Shown here: positions 46,397 through 56,620 of the stretch, piece by piece | How the letters are laid out: the number at the start of each line of letters is the position of its first letter | How positions within the stretch are numbered: the stretch's first letter is position 1 | Assembly: GCF_001458295.1 (NCBI RefSeq) | Contig: NZ_CYUD01000002.1 | Span: 1 to 64,000 of the forward strand | Direction of reading: 5' to 3' | DNA: 64,000 nt | From: Ruegeria denitrificans | GTDB taxonomy: Bacteria > Pseudomonadota > Alphaproteobacteria > Rhodobacterales > Rhodobacteraceae | The notes under the pieces: generated by a model | What the model saw: only the letters and a program-made list of their open reading frames with translations | Databases searched by the model: none | Told to the model about the DNA's origin: nothing | Position numbers and translations under genes: made by a program

Positions 46397-47008
46397 CGTT
46401 ACCCACAGGATCGTCGCATCTTCGTCACTGACGGAAATCACGTTGTGACCCATACTGGCGTCGTAATATGCGCTGTCGCCACGGCGCATTTCGACAGGTT
46501 CGTAGAATTCGGTGTACAGCTTCACAACCCCGGTCAGCACATACAGGAATTCTTCGCCATCATGGCGCACCCAGCCATCAAATTCGTCCATTGAACGCGC
46601 GCGAACACGGGCGCGATAGGGCAGCATCTGTTTTTTTGTCAGGTTTTCCGCCAGCAACTCGTGCTCGTAGGTCCCCGTTGGATGTTCGGCCCCTTCACCC
46701 ATGCGCGTGACAGCCATACGGCCAATCACCTGATCACGCTGCGGAGGGGTGAACAGCTGTGGCACTGAAATCTCTAACCCGGTCGCCAGCTTCTTGAGCG
46801 CATCGTAAGTGGGCGACATCTGCCCGTTCTCGATCTTGCTGAGGGTCGAGCGCGCCAGCCCCGCCTGAGACGCCGCCTGTTCCAGAGTCCAGTTCCGCGC
46901 TTTGCGTAGCTGACGCACGCGCGCGCCCAGATCAAGCGGTTCAGGATCGGCTTGCTCGCCCGAGTCGCGGGCAATACGGATCAGGGATGGCTGTTCATTG
47001 GTGCTCAT
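46385..47008 (-). CDS. XRE-family regulator with C-terminal cupin domain
   Basis: The start at 47008 gives 207 residues beginning 'MSTNEQPSLIRIARD'. An HTH_3 domain ('LGARVRQLRKARNWTLEQAA', 'LARSTLSKIENGQ') is followed by a cupin barrel ('HDGEEFLYVLTGVVKLYTE', 'GDSAYYDASMGHNVIS'). Such proteins sense small metabolites with the cupin. It is divergent, by 65 bp, from the CoA ligase/DsbA-like pair, its likely target. Confidence 0.85.
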   Translation of the reverse strand: MSTNEQPSLIRIARDSGEQADPEPLDLGARVRQLRKARNWTLEQAASQAGLARSTLSKIENGQMSPTYDALKKLATGLEISVPQLFTPPQRDQVIGRMAVTRMGEGAEHPTGTYEHELLAENLTKKQMLPYRARVRARSMDEFDGWVRHDGEEFLYVLTGVVKLYTEFYEPVEMRRGDSAYYDASMGHNVISVSDEDATILWVTSLT

Positions 47009-47073
47009 GCGCAACTCTATAGGGCCAGCCTGCCCCGCTTGCAACGCGCCAAGCACCACGATAGCCAGTTGTC

Positions 47074-48591
47074 ATGCTTTCTGTTTTTGATCACGGGCCG
47101 CCTCCGGCCTGCCCTGCCCCCTTCAATCTGGCCGCGCATGTGCTGCGTCATTCGGACGACCAGCAGGATAAAGTCGCCTTGTCGGTTCTGCGCAGTGACG
47201 GAGCACTGGATTGGACATACGGCGCATTGAAATCGGCCGTTCTGGGTACCGCTGCGGGGTTGCAGAAGGCCGGGTTAAAACCGGGTGACATTGCGCTGAT
47301 GCGACTGGGGAATACGGTCGATTTTCCCATTGCCTATCTCGGGGCCATAGCTGCGGGAATTGTGCCGGTGCCTACCTCGTCACAACTGACCGAACCCGAA
47401 ACCGAACGGATGCTCGCCGAACTGAAACCCGCAGCCATTCTGCGGGATCCTGACGTCGCCTGCGCCGAACATCCGGGGCAAATTTCTCTGGACGATCTGG
47501 CCGGGATGCGCGCCCTGCACCCCGCTGAATTCCAGTTTGGTGACCCGGATCGGCTGGCCTATATCGTTTATACCTCTGGGACCTCCGGCAAACCGCGCGC
47601 CGTCGCCCACGCCCATCGCGCCATTTGGGCACGTCAGATGATGGTGGATGGTTGGTATGGACTTAGGAAAACGGACCGCCTGTGTCATGCCGGGGCGTTC
47701 AACTGGACTTATACGCTGGGCACCGGGCTGATGGACCCCTGGGCCATCGGCGCGACTGCGTTGATCCCAGAAGCGGGCACCGACCTGGACGCCCTGCCGG
47801 CCCTGTTACGCCAACATCGGGCAACGATCTTTGCCGCAGCGCCCGGCGTGTTTCGGAAACTGCTCAAATCTGCCGATGATCTGCACCTGCAGGACTTGCG
47901 CCATGGCTTGTGCGCAGGTGAAAAGCTGTCACGGCATCTGCACGCCCAATGGAACGAATTGACCGGGACTGAAATGTACGAAGCCTTCGGTATGTCCGAA
48001 TGTTCCACCTTCATTTCATCCAGCCCCACCCATCCGGCGCGGGGTGAGGCGCTGGGTCAACCCCAACCGGGTCGCCGCGTGGCAATCATGGGGCCGGACG
48101 GGCCTGTCTCGCATGGCCAAGAGGGCACCATCGCCATCCACCGTTCAGACCCCGGCCTGATGCTGACCTATCTGAACGCACCGAACGAGGCCGAGGCCCG
48201 TATGCAGGGTAACTGGTTTCTGACTGGCGATCAGGGGGCCATGGCTGTGGACGGGCAGATCACCTATCTGGGTCGCGACGACGACATGATGAACGCGGGC
48301 GGCTATCGCGTGTCCCCGGTCGAAGTTGAGGCTGCGTTGACCAAATACCCCGGTATCACGCAAGTGGGTGCAGCAGCAGTTGAAGTCAAACAAGACACAT
48401 TCGTCATAACCGCTTTCTATACCGGGCCGGAAAAACTGGACGAAGCCGCGCTGCGAACCTATGTGGAAGCAAATCTGGCGCGGTACAAACAGCCACGCGC
48501 GTTCATTCACCTGCCCGAGCTGCCAACCGGCGGCAACGGCAAACTCCTGCGCCGGGCGTTACCGGCCTATTTCAAGGCGAATACACCATGA
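47074..48591 (+). CDS. AMP-dependent acyl/aryl-CoA synthetase
   Basis: This 505-residue adenylate-forming enzyme has 'VYTSGTSGKPRAVAHAHR', 'EAFGMSECSTF', 'FLTGDQGAM' and a late 'GNGKLLRR' with the catalytic Lys. It activates a carboxylic acid, perhaps an aromatic one, with CoA. It overlaps the DsbA-like gene by 4 bp and is divergent from the XRE-cupin regulator. It is not close to DmdB within the window. Confidence 0.8.
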   Translation: MLSVFDHGPPPACPAPFNLAAHVLRHSDDQQDKVALSVLRSDGALDWTYGALKSAVLGTAAGLQKAGLKPGDIALMRLGNTVDFPIAYLGAIAAGIVPVPTSSQLTEPETERMLAELKPAAILRDPDVACAEHPGQISLDDLAGMRALHPAEFQFGDPDRLAYIVYTSGTSGKPRAVAHAHRAIWARQMMVDGWYGLRKTDRLCHAGAFNWTYTLGTGLMDPWAIGATALIPEAGTDLDALPALLRQHRATIFAAAPGVFRKLLKSADDLHLQDLRHGLCAGEKLSRHLHAQWNELTGTEMYEAFGMSECSTFISSSPTHPARGEALGQPQPGRRVAIMGPDGPVSHGQEGTIAIHRSDPGLMLTYLNAPNEAEARMQGNWFLTGDQGAMAVDGQITYLGRDDDMMNAGGYRVSPVEVEAALTKYPGITQVGAAAVEVKQDTFVITAFYTGPEKLDEAALRTYVEANLARYKQPRAFIHLPELPTGGNGKLLRRALPAYFKANTP

Positions 48592-49247
48592 CCCAGACCG
48601 TCAAACTCGACATCATGTCCGACCCGATCTGCCCATGGTGCTACATCGGCAAAACCCATCTGGACAAAGCATTGGCCACCATTCCTGAACACCCGTTCGT
48701 GATCGAGTGGCATCCGTTTCAGCTGAACCCCGATATGCCGGACGAAGGCATGGATCGCCGCGAATATCTGGAGCGCAAGTTCGGCGGCAAGGACGGTGCC
48801 GTAAGCGCCTATGCCCCTGTGGTTGAGCATGCCCAGAATGCCGGGCTGAGCATTGATTTCGAAGGGATGAAACGCACCCCAAACACGCTGGACGCCCATC
48901 GCCTGATCCATTGGGCGGGGATCGAAGGCAAGCAGGACGCGGTCGTAAACGCTCTGTTCGACGCTTATTTCGTACAAGGTCGCGATATCGGCAACCACGA
49001 AGTCCTGGCCGATATCGCCGACAGTGTCGGTATGGACGCCGCCGTGGTGTCGAAACTGCTGAAATCAGACGCAGACCGCGAGGATATTCGCACCCGCGAC
49101 ACCCATTCGCGTCAGATGGGTGTGAATTCTGTTCCCACCTTCATCGTGGCCAATCAACACGCAGTTCCGGGCGCGCAACTCCCTGAAATGTGGGAAAAAG
49201 TGATCGGCGAGATCATGTCTCAGCTTGAGGCTTCTCCTGCAAAATAG
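48588..49247 (+). CDS. DsbA-family (FrnE-like) oxidoreductase
   Basis: This 219-residue cytoplasmic protein has no signal peptide. The thioredoxin-fold motif is 'DPICPWCYIGK' (CPWC), and 'NSVPTFIVAN' gives the cis-Pro loop. FrnE-like members isomerise or reduce disulfides or act in aromatic/polyketide metabolism. Its translational coupling to the CoA ligase gene (4-bp overlap) suggests a shared pathway. Confidence 0.8.
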   Translation: MTQTVKLDIMSDPICPWCYIGKTHLDKALATIPEHPFVIEWHPFQLNPDMPDEGMDRREYLERKFGGKDGAVSAYAPVVEHAQNAGLSIDFEGMKRTPNTLDAHRLIHWAGIEGKQDAVVNALFDAYFVQGRDIGNHEVLADIADSVGMDAAVVSKLLKSDADREDIRTRDTHSRQMGVNSVPTFIVANQHAVPGAQLPEMWEKVIGEIMSQLEASPAK

Positions 49248-49322
49248 CACAGGTCCCTGTGCAGCCTGCCCCCTAGCGCCGCCTGAAAAGCCGTGATAGC
49301 GCGATCAGGTCAGGAGGGCGCC

Positions 49323-50531
49323 ATGGCCAATCGCATGTCTTCGGGAGAGTTCATCGCACTTGTCGCAATGATGTTTGCGACGATTGCGTTTTCGATCGAC
49401 TCGATGCTGCCTGCCCTGCCCGAGATCGGCGCGCAGCTGAGCCCCGATGATATCAACGACGCTCAGCTGATCCTGACCTCATTTGTTCTGGGCATGGGCA
49501 TCGGGACATTCTTTGTGGGTCCATTGTCCGATGCGTTTGGGCGCAAGCCGGTGATCTATGTCGGCTCGGCTTTGTATATCGTATCTGCTGCAGTGGCTTG
49601 GGCCAGTTCTTCACTGGAACTTCTACTGTTCGCACGGGTGGCCCAGGGCATCGGCTGCGCCGCGCCGCGCGTGGTCGCCATGGCGATCATCCGAGACTTG
49701 TACTCGGGCCGAGAAATGGCGCGGATCGTCTCTATCGCCATGATGATCTTTACTCTGGTGCCCGCCGTCGCCCCGATGCTGGGGGCCGGAATGATCGCCA
49801 TCGCAGGATGGCGCGGCATCTTTGTTTCGTTCATCCTGTTCTCGGTGATCACCGTGATCTGGCTGGGCTTGCGTCTGCCTGAATCGCTGAGGCCCGAAAA
49901 CCGCCGACCGCTGCGCCTGCCCTTGATGACCGCGGCCGCGCGTGAGATGTTCGCCCACCCCACGGTGCGCGTGTCGATTTTTGTGCAAACCCTTTGCCTT
50001 GGCATGTTGTTCACCATGCTGACTATGGTGCAGCCAGTTTATGACGTGATCCATGACAGCGCCGACAGCTTCCCGTTTTGGTTCGGCTTTGTGGCTTTGA
50101 TGGCGGGATCTGCCAGCCTGTTGAACGCCGCGCTCGTGATCCGCGTGGGGATGCGGCGGCTGGTGACATGGGCCCTCGGCGCACAAATTGCCATCACGAT
50201 ATGCGTCATAGCTCTGAACATGATACCGCTTTCAGCCAACCTGAACTTTGCGGTTTTCGTCTTCTGGCAGACCTCGATTTTTTTCATGGCTGGCATGACG
50301 ATGGGCAACCTGAACGCCATTGCGATGGAACCGATGGGCCATATTGCTGGCATGGCCGCCTCGGTCATCGGCGCGTTCTCGACCGTCCTGGCCGCGGCCA
50401 TCGCCGCCCCAATCGGGCAATTGTTCGACGGTTCCCTGAGCCCGCTGACCACCGGTGTTCTGGTCATGAGCGTGGCGGGGTTCGGGCTGATGCTGCATAT
50501 GGGTCGGATCGAAAACAGACTGCCTGCCTGA
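49323..50531 (+). CDS. MFS transporter, Bcr/CflA drug-efflux type
   Basis: The start at 49323 follows CAGGAGG and gives 402 residues with 12 membrane helices. 'GPLSDAFGRKPVI' is the MFS motif A, and 'PAVAPMLGAGMIAIAGWRGIF' fits the Bcr/CflA motif C region. It probably exports a small toxic compound, such as an antibiotic, by proton antiport. Confidence 0.85.
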   Translation: MANRMSSGEFIALVAMMFATIAFSIDSMLPALPEIGAQLSPDDINDAQLILTSFVLGMGIGTFFVGPLSDAFGRKPVIYVGSALYIVSAAVAWASSSLELLLFARVAQGIGCAAPRVVAMAIIRDLYSGREMARIVSIAMMIFTLVPAVAPMLGAGMIAIAGWRGIFVSFILFSVITVIWLGLRLPESLRPENRRPLRLPLMTAAAREMFAHPTVRVSIFVQTLCLGMLFTMLTMVQPVYDVIHDSADSFPFWFGFVALMAGSASLLNAALVIRVGMRRLVTWALGAQIAITICVIALNMIPLSANLNFAVFVFWQTSIFFMAGMTMGNLNAIAMEPMGHIAGMAASVIGAFSTVLAAAIAAPIGQLFDGSLSPLTTGVLVMSVAGFGLMLHMGRIENRLPA

Positions 50532-50585
50532 TGTGTGCAGACCAGGTGAATCACGCTAATGTTTCCCTAACTCGAAGGGATCGTG

Positions 50586-50801
50586 ATGAAAAAGAACTTT
50601 GAACCTCCCAACCCAAGGTCGCGCAAACCCAAAGAGTTCAAGGGCACTTGGCAAGGGCGCAACTATCGTCACGGTTTCCTCAAAGCACTAAGTGTGAATT
50701 TCTCGGTATTTTGCGTAGTCTTTTTGGCGGCGCTGTACGTCGTTCATCTTCGGGAACAAGCAAAACAGAGCCCCAGAGTCTGGACATTGGGATCACAATA
50801 A
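50586..50801 (+). CDS. Small hypothetical membrane protein
   Basis: This 71-residue protein has a basic N-terminus ('MKKNFEPPNPRSRKPKEFKG') and one membrane helix ('SVNFSVFCVVFLAALYVV'). AAGGGA precedes the ATG; a GTG one codon upstream is also possible. It starts the TPR/SH3 gene group 10 bp before the next gene. No family is recognised. Confidence 0.55.
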   Translation: MKKNFEPPNPRSRKPKEFKGTWQGRNYRHGFLKALSVNFSVFCVVFLAALYVVHLREQAKQSPRVWTLGSQ

Positions 50802-50811
50802 AGGGATTTTC

Positions 50812-52476
50812 ATGGGCGACTATTACGATCTGGGTACGCATTCCTGTCCGGTCAGCACGGCCTCGGCCGAGGCACAACTGTGGTTCGACCGGGGGCTGGT
50901 CTGGACTTATGGCTATAACCATGACGAAGCCGTGGTCTGTTTCCAGCGCGCCGCCGAACATGACCCGGATTGCGCCATGGCCTATTGGGGCATCGCCTAC
51001 GCGGCTGGCCCGAATTACAACCTGCCTTGGGATTTACGTGATGCGCGTGGTCAACAGAAAGCGTTGGCACAGGCCTATGACGCGACGCAGCAGGCACTTG
51101 CCCTGCTGGAAACCTGCACTCCGGTTGAACAGGCGATGATCCGCGCCTTGCCTGCGCGCTACCCTCAGCGTGATCCGATCCCGGACATGAACGGCTGGAA
51201 CCACGATTTTGCAGACACCATGCACGCAGCCTTTGCCGATCAGCCCGATCACCTGGACTTGCGCACGATTTATGTCGAGGCACTGCTGAACCTCACCCCC
51301 TGGCAGATGTGGGATCTGAAGACCGGCCAACCCGCCGAAGGCGCCGCAACGCTTGAAGCACAGAAGGCTCTGGAAGACGCGATGGCCGACGTTCCAGCGG
51401 CCATGTATCATCCGGGTTTGCTCCACCTTTATGTTCACCTGATGGAGATGTCTCCGACCCCGGAAAAGGCGCTTATGGCCGGGGATGTTCTACGCACGTT
51501 GGTGCCCGATGCGGGCCATCTTGTGCATATGCCCACCCATATCGACGTGCTTTGTGGCCACTACCACAACGTCGTATACTGGAACGAAAAGGCCACCGTC
51601 GCCGATCTGAAATATTACGAGCGCGAAGGCGCGTTCAACATCTACACCGGCTATCGCCAGCACAATTATCATTTCGCGATCTACGGCGCGTTGTTCCTAG
51701 GTCAGATGGAGCCGGCCCTGCGCGCCAATCAGGGCCTGTGGGACACAACTCCCGAAGAGATGTTGCGCATCGAAAGCCCGCCCATGGCGGATTACTTCGA
51801 AAGTTACATGTCTATGGGGCCGCATATCTTGATCCGTTTTGGTCGGTGGGACGAGGCCAAGGCGCTGGAACTGCCCGAAGACCCTGATCTCTATCGCACG
51901 CTGACAGCCACCATCCATTACGCCCGCGCCATCGCTCATGCCGCGACTGGTGAGGTGGCCAAGGCCGAAGCTGAAGAGCAGCTATTCCTGTCCGCCAAGG
52001 CTTGTGTGCCCGAGACGCGATTGCTGCACAACAACCGCGTCGTCGATCTGCTTGAAATCGCACGAGAAATGTTGAGCGGAGAGATTGAATACCGCAAGGG
52101 CAATTACGACATTGCCTATGCCCATCTGCGTCGATCTGTCGAACTGGACGACACGCTGCCCTATGACGAACCGTGGGGCTGGATGCAGCCGACCCGCCAC
52201 GCGCTGGGGGCTCTTTTGTTCGAACAAGGTCACGTGACCGAGGCGGAAGCGGTCTATCGCGAAGACTTGGGACTGGGTGGCACCCTCAGCCGCGCCTCGA
52301 TCCACCCGGACAATGTTTGGAGCCTCAAAGGTCTGCACGACTGCCTTAAGGCGCGCGGGGAAAATATTGAAATCGCTCAGATCAAGCAGCGACTTGATCT
52401 AGCACTGGCCCGTGCTGACCGGGCCGTCGGGGCATCCTGTTTCTGTGCGCAAGCCGCGATGAGGGCCGCTGAATGA
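50812..52476 (+). CDS. TPR-repeat protein
   Basis: This 554-residue soluble protein is helical, with tetratricopeptide-like repeats such as 'DEAVVCFQRAAEHDPDCAMAYWGIAYA' (in part) near the N-terminus and 'DIAYAHLRRSVELDDTLPYDEP' near the C-terminus. A His-rich stretch 'VHMPTHIDVLCGHYHN' lies in the middle and could bind metal. It overlaps the next gene by 4 bp. The function is unknown. Confidence 0.7.
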   Translation: MGDYYDLGTHSCPVSTASAEAQLWFDRGLVWTYGYNHDEAVVCFQRAAEHDPDCAMAYWGIAYAAGPNYNLPWDLRDARGQQKALAQAYDATQQALALLETCTPVEQAMIRALPARYPQRDPIPDMNGWNHDFADTMHAAFADQPDHLDLRTIYVEALLNLTPWQMWDLKTGQPAEGAATLEAQKALEDAMADVPAAMYHPGLLHLYVHLMEMSPTPEKALMAGDVLRTLVPDAGHLVHMPTHIDVLCGHYHNVVYWNEKATVADLKYYEREGAFNIYTGYRQHNYHFAIYGALFLGQMEPALRANQGLWDTTPEEMLRIESPPMADYFESYMSMGPHILIRFGRWDEAKALELPEDPDLYRTLTATIHYARAIAHAATGEVAKAEAEEQLFLSAKACVPETRLLHNNRVVDLLEIAREMLSGEIEYRKGNYDIAYAHLRRSVELDDTLPYDEPWGWMQPTRHALGALLFEQGHVTEAEAVYREDLGLGGTLSRASIHPDNVWSLKGLHDCLKARGENIEIAQIKQRLDLALARADRAVGASCFCAQAAMRAAE

Positions 52477-53147
52477 AATACACTCTGCTGCTGGCCGCCC
52501 TGCTCTGCGGTCCTGCCTTTGCCGATCGTCAATCCTTTCCACCGGTCGATCAGGCCGACCGTGACCCATCTCTGGTGGGTTTTCGCGAGACGTTATTGGC
52601 CCAGGTGACCGCACGGAATATCGACGCGGTGGTCGCGGCGGCCTGCCCTGATATCTACCTCAGCCATGGCGGCGATGGCGGCCCCGAGGAATTGCGCGCC
52701 AATCTGATACTCGACCCTGAGACTCTGTCGGAAGAACAGCGCGAAAACGCAGACGCGTTGCGCGCGGAGTACTGGTCCGATCTGGAATATACCCTATCCC
52801 AACCCGGCTATTTCGACGACGAAGGCGAGTTCTGGATGCCGTATCAGTGGCAGATCACCCTGCCTGCTTCGCTGGACCCAGAGTTGGCGTACTTTGTGAC
52901 GGGCACAAATGTCTCATTGCGTCAAAGTCCAGATCGCAACGCGCCCATTCTAACCCCGATAAGCCACGAGATCGCCATCATTCGCGATTTTCAGGACGGT
53001 GCCGAATATCAGCGCGTGCTACTGACGGACGGCACCCAAGGCTATATGCACTCGGACTTTCTTTGGCCCATGACCGGCCACCGCGCCGCGTTTGTTAAAT
53101 CGGACGTAGGTGATTGGCAGTTGTGTACTTTTGTAAGCGGAGACTAG
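52473..53147 (+). CDS. Exported SH3-like domain protein
   Basis: This 224-residue protein has a signal peptide ('MKYTLLLAALLCGPAFA') and a C-terminal bacterial SH3-like segment ('GTNVSLRQSPDRNAPILTPIS', in part) that often binds cell-wall material. Its 3' end overlaps that of the convergent mfd gene by 4 bp. It is coupled to the TPR gene. Confidence 0.7.
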   Translation: MKYTLLLAALLCGPAFADRQSFPPVDQADRDPSLVGFRETLLAQVTARNIDAVVAAACPDIYLSHGGDGGPEELRANLILDPETLSEEQRENADALRAEYWSDLEYTLSQPGYFDDEGEFWMPYQWQITLPASLDPELAYFVTGTNVSLRQSPDRNAPILTPISHEIAIIRDFQDGAEYQRVLLTDGTQGYMHSDFLWPMTGHRAAFVKSDVGDWQLCTFVSGD

Positions 53148-56100
53148 GCCTTGGCCTTTTTCTTCTCGGCCACAACCTTCTCCGCCAGATCACGCGCAAT
53201 AGCAAACGCGCCTTTGATCTTGTCGCTGTCCTTTTTCCAGTCGCGGCGCACCACGATCTTGTTGTCCTTGACCTTGGCCAGCCCGTGCTGGTTCTGGATG
53301 AACTCGACCAACCCCTGAGGCGAGGCAAACTTGTCGTTGTGGAACTGGATCGTCGCGCCCTTTGGTCCGCCGTCCAGCTTGGCAATGCCCGCCCGTTTGC
53401 ACATCGCCTTAATACGCACAACCAGCATCAGGGTGTTCACTTCTTTTGGCAGCGACCCAAACCGGTCAATCAGCTCAGCCGCGAACCCTTCCAATTCAAC
53501 CTTGGTCGAAAGCGACGACAAGCGGCGATAAAGACCCAGACGCACATCCAGATCGGGCACGTAATCCTCGGGGATCAGGACCGGGACGCCCAGATTGATC
53601 TGCGGGGCCCATTGGTCGTCGGCATCGCTCAACCCTTCCATCTCGCCGGCTTTGATCTTGGCAATCGCCTCTTCCAGCATGGACTGATAAAGCTCGTAGC
53701 CCACATCGCGCATCTGGCCCGACTGTTCCTCGCCCAGCAGATTGCCGGCACCGCGAATGTCCAGATCCTGCGATGCCAGCGTAAACCCCGCCCCCAGTGT
53801 ATCAAGAGAGCCTAGAACCCGCAGGCGTTTCTCGGCGGTGGCCGTCAATCGCTGGCGCGGTTTGGTGGTCAGATAAGCATATGCGCGGGCCTTTGATCGC
53901 CCCACCCGTCCGCGGATCTGGTAAAGCTGCGCCAGACCGAACATATCCGCGCGATGCACGACCATTGTGTTGGCCGTCGGAATATCCAGCCCACTTTCCA
54001 CAATCGTCGTTGCCAACAGCACATCATACTTCCCATCATAGAAAGCATTCATGCGGTCATCGAGTTCGCCCGCCGCCATTTGCCCATGCGCGACAACGTA
54101 AGTCAGTTCCGGTAGTTGGTCCTTCAGGAATTCCTCAATCTCGGGCAGGTCCGAAATACGCGGGACCACATAGAAACTTTGCCCGCCGCGATAATGTTCG
54201 CGCAGAAGCGCCTCGCGCACCGTGACCGCATCGAATTCGCTGACATAGGTGCGGATGGCCAGACGGTCGATGGGCGGCGTGCCGATGATCGACAGATCAC
54301 GCACACCTGTCAGCGACAATTGCAGCGTCCGCGGGATCGGCGTCGCGGTCAGGGTCAGCACGTGAATGTCCGAGCGCAGTTGTTTGAGGCGCTCTTTGTG
54401 ACCCACCCCGAAATGCTGTTCCTCATCGATGATCAGCAGTCCGAGGTTGTTGAACCGTATCCCCTTAGCCAGCAGCGCATGCGTGCCAATCACAATATCC
54501 ACAGTGCCACGCGCCAACCCGTCGCGGGTCTGCTGCGCCTCTTTAGTCGAGACGAAACGCGACAGCTGCCGGACCTCAAGCGGAAATCCCCGGAACCGTT
54601 CCTTGAACGACGCCGCGTGTTGTCGTGCCAACAGCGTCGTAGGTGCTACAACAGCCACTTGCACACCGGACATCGCGGCGACAAAGGCGGCGCGCATGGC
54701 AACCTCGGTCTTGCCAAAGCCGACATCACCGCAGATCAGGCGATCCATCGGCGCGCCGGAATGCATGTCTTCCATCACCTCGGAGATGGCGCGCAGTTGG
54801 TCATCGGTTTCCTGATAGGGGAAGCGCGCGCTGAACTCCTCCCACGCGTGGGGCGGTGGGTCCATGACCGGCGCCTTGCGCAGCGCACGTTCAGCAGCGA
54901 TACGGATCAGCTTATCCGCCATCTCGCGGATGCGCTCTTTCAGCTTGGCCTTCTTGGCCTGCCATGCACCGCCACCCAGCCGATCCAGTAGCCCTTCGTC
55001 ATGGCCGTATTTCGACAGAAGCTCGATATTCTCGACCGGCAGGTACAGTTTGGACTGTTCGGCATATTCCAGCAGCAAGCATTCGTGGGCTGCGCCCGCT
55101 GCGGTGACAACCTCCATCCCCTGATAGCGACCAATCCCGTGATCGACATGCACCACCAAATCACCGGGGCTGAGCGATTGGGTCTCGGTCAAAAAGTTTT
55201 CGGCCTTGCGGCGTTTCTTGGGTTGCCGGATCAGGCGGTCGCCCAGAACGTCTTGCTCAGCTATCACCGTCAGGCCAGGCGTTTCGAACCCATGTTCCAG
55301 CGCCCAGACCGCCAGATGCAGGCCACGCTTGCCGATGCGGGTTCCGTTGGTGACGGAGATCGCCTCGGCCAGGCCTTCGTCTTCGATCAATCCGGTCAGA
55401 CGTTCACGCGCGCCTTCGGAATAAGACGCGATCAGCACAGGGCCCTTGTTCATTTTGTCAGTGATATGGCTGGCAAGCGCACCGAACAGACTGATGCTTT
55501 CCCGCTGCCGTTCGGGTGCAAAATTCCGCCCGATCCGCCCACCAGCGTCAATCACGCCGGGACCGCTGGCCTGCGGCAGAGGGCTGAATTGCATCACCCG
55601 ACGGTCGCCCACGACCTGTTCCCACGCAGCATCGTCGAGATACAGCAAACCGGGCGGCGTCGGTTTATAGACCGTATCCATGCGCGAGCGGTTTTCCAGT
55701 GCCAGTCGCCGGGTTTCATACTGATCCTCAATCGAGTCCCACCGGGCCAGCCGAGCGGGCGTGACCTGATCATCCAGCAAGATCGTGGCCCCGGGCAGAT
55801 AGTCAAACAGCGTTTCCAACTTTTCGTGGAAAAACGGCAGCCAGTGTTCGACGCCCTGATGTTTGCGCCCGGCGCTGACCGCCTCGTACAATGGATCGTC
55901 AGTGCCTGCCGCGCCAAATTCGATGCGGTAGTTCTGACGGAATCGCGTGATGGCGGCGTCATCCAGAATAACCTCGGACACCGGGGCCAGTTCCACCAGA
56001 TCCAGCTTTTCGGTGGTGCGCTGCGACACCGGGTCGAACCGGCGTGCGCCATCCAAAACATCTCCGAACAGGTCCAGGCGAACCGGGCCGGATTCGCCCG

Positions 56101-56599
56101 GAGGGAAGATGTCGATAATACCGCCACGGATCGCATAGTCTCCGGGCTCCATCACCGTCGGGCTTTGCGTGAACCCCATGCGCACCAGAAAGTTCCGCAG
56201 CGCGGTTTCATCTACCCGGTGGCTTACCCGCGCGGTAAACGCAGCTTCTCGCAAAACCTCACGCGCCGGAACGCGCTGAGTTGCGGCGTTCAGCGTGGTC
56301 AACAGGACAAACCGGTCGGGCATCTGATGCACCAGCGCGGCCAGTGTCGCCACCCGCGCAGCAGCGATATCCGCATTGGGTGAAACCCGGTCATACGGCA
56401 GACAATCCCAGCCTGGAAAGACGAACACCGGCATGTCTGGCGCGAAAAAGGCAAGAGCGGCCCGCATCGCCTCCATCCGCTTGTCATCGCGCGCGACGTG
56501 ACAGACCGGCCCGCCCGAACGCGCGATCTCATTCAGGACAAGTTGTGCGTCAAACCCCTCGGGGGCGCCGCCGACTGTTACGTGGTTCGGAGCCGTCAT
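53144..56599 (-). CDS. mfd: Transcription-repair coupling factor Mfd
   Basis: This 1151-residue protein has the UvrB-like N-terminal region, the RNA-polymerase-interacting segment after 'GDLVVHVDHGIGRYQG', and the RecG-like translocase with Walker A 'CGDVGFGKTEVAMRAAF', 'DEEQHFGVGHKERLK' and 'TLTATPIPRTLQLSLTGVRD'. Its length is normal. It displaces RNA polymerase stalled at DNA lesions and recruits UvrA. Confidence 0.97.
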   Translation of the reverse strand: MTAPNHVTVGGAPEGFDAQLVLNEIARSGGPVCHVARDDKRMEAMRAALAFFAPDMPVFVFPGWDCLPYDRVSPNADIAAARVATLAALVHQMPDRFVLLTTLNAATQRVPAREVLREAAFTARVSHRVDETALRNFLVRMGFTQSPTVMEPGDYAIRGGIIDIFPPGESGPVRLDLFGDVLDGARRFDPVSQRTTEKLDLVELAPVSEVILDDAAITRFRQNYRIEFGAAGTDDPLYEAVSAGRKHQGVEHWLPFFHEKLETLFDYLPGATILLDDQVTPARLARWDSIEDQYETRRLALENRSRMDTVYKPTPPGLLYLDDAAWEQVVGDRRVMQFSPLPQASGPGVIDAGGRIGRNFAPERQRESISLFGALASHITDKMNKGPVLIASYSEGARERLTGLIEDEGLAEAISVTNGTRIGKRGLHLAVWALEHGFETPGLTVIAEQDVLGDRLIRQPKKRRKAENFLTETQSLSPGDLVVHVDHGIGRYQGMEVVTAAGAAHECLLLEYAEQSKLYLPVENIELLSKYGHDEGLLDRLGGGAWQAKKAKLKERIREMADKLIRIAAERALRKAPVMDPPPHAWEEFSARFPYQETDDQLRAISEVMEDMHSGAPMDRLICGDVGFGKTEVAMRAAFVAAMSGVQVAVVAPTTLLARQHAASFKERFRGFPLEVRQLSRFVSTKEAQQTRDGLARGTVDIVIGTHALLAKGIRFNNLGLLIIDEEQHFGVGHKERLKQLRSDIHVLTLTATPIPRTLQLSLTGVRDLSIIGTPPIDRLAIRTYVSEFDAVTVREALLREHYRGGQSFYVVPRISDLPEIEEFLKDQLPELTYVVAHGQMAAGELDDRMNAFYDGKYDVLLATTIVESGLDIPTANTMVVHRADMFGLAQLYQIRGRVGRSKARAYAYLTTKPRQRLTATAEKRLRVLGSLDTLGAGFTLASQDLDIRGAGNLLGEEQSGQMRDVGYELYQSMLEEAIAKIKAGEMEGLSDADDQWAPQINLGVPVLIPEDYVPDLDVRLGLYRRLSSLSTKVELEGFAAELIDRFGSLPKEVNTLMLVVRIKAMCKRAGIAKLDGGPKGATIQFHNDKFASPQGLVEFIQNQHGLAKVKDNKIVVRRDWKKDSDKIKGAFAIARDLAEKVVAEKKKAKA

Positions 56600-56620
56600 C
56601 GTTTTGCCTTTCCGAATTTC

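Noticed and set aside
55001..56383. 460-codon open frame antisense to mfd
   Set aside because: The mfd reading frame is unambiguous, and this frame has the biased composition typical of a GC-rich shadow.
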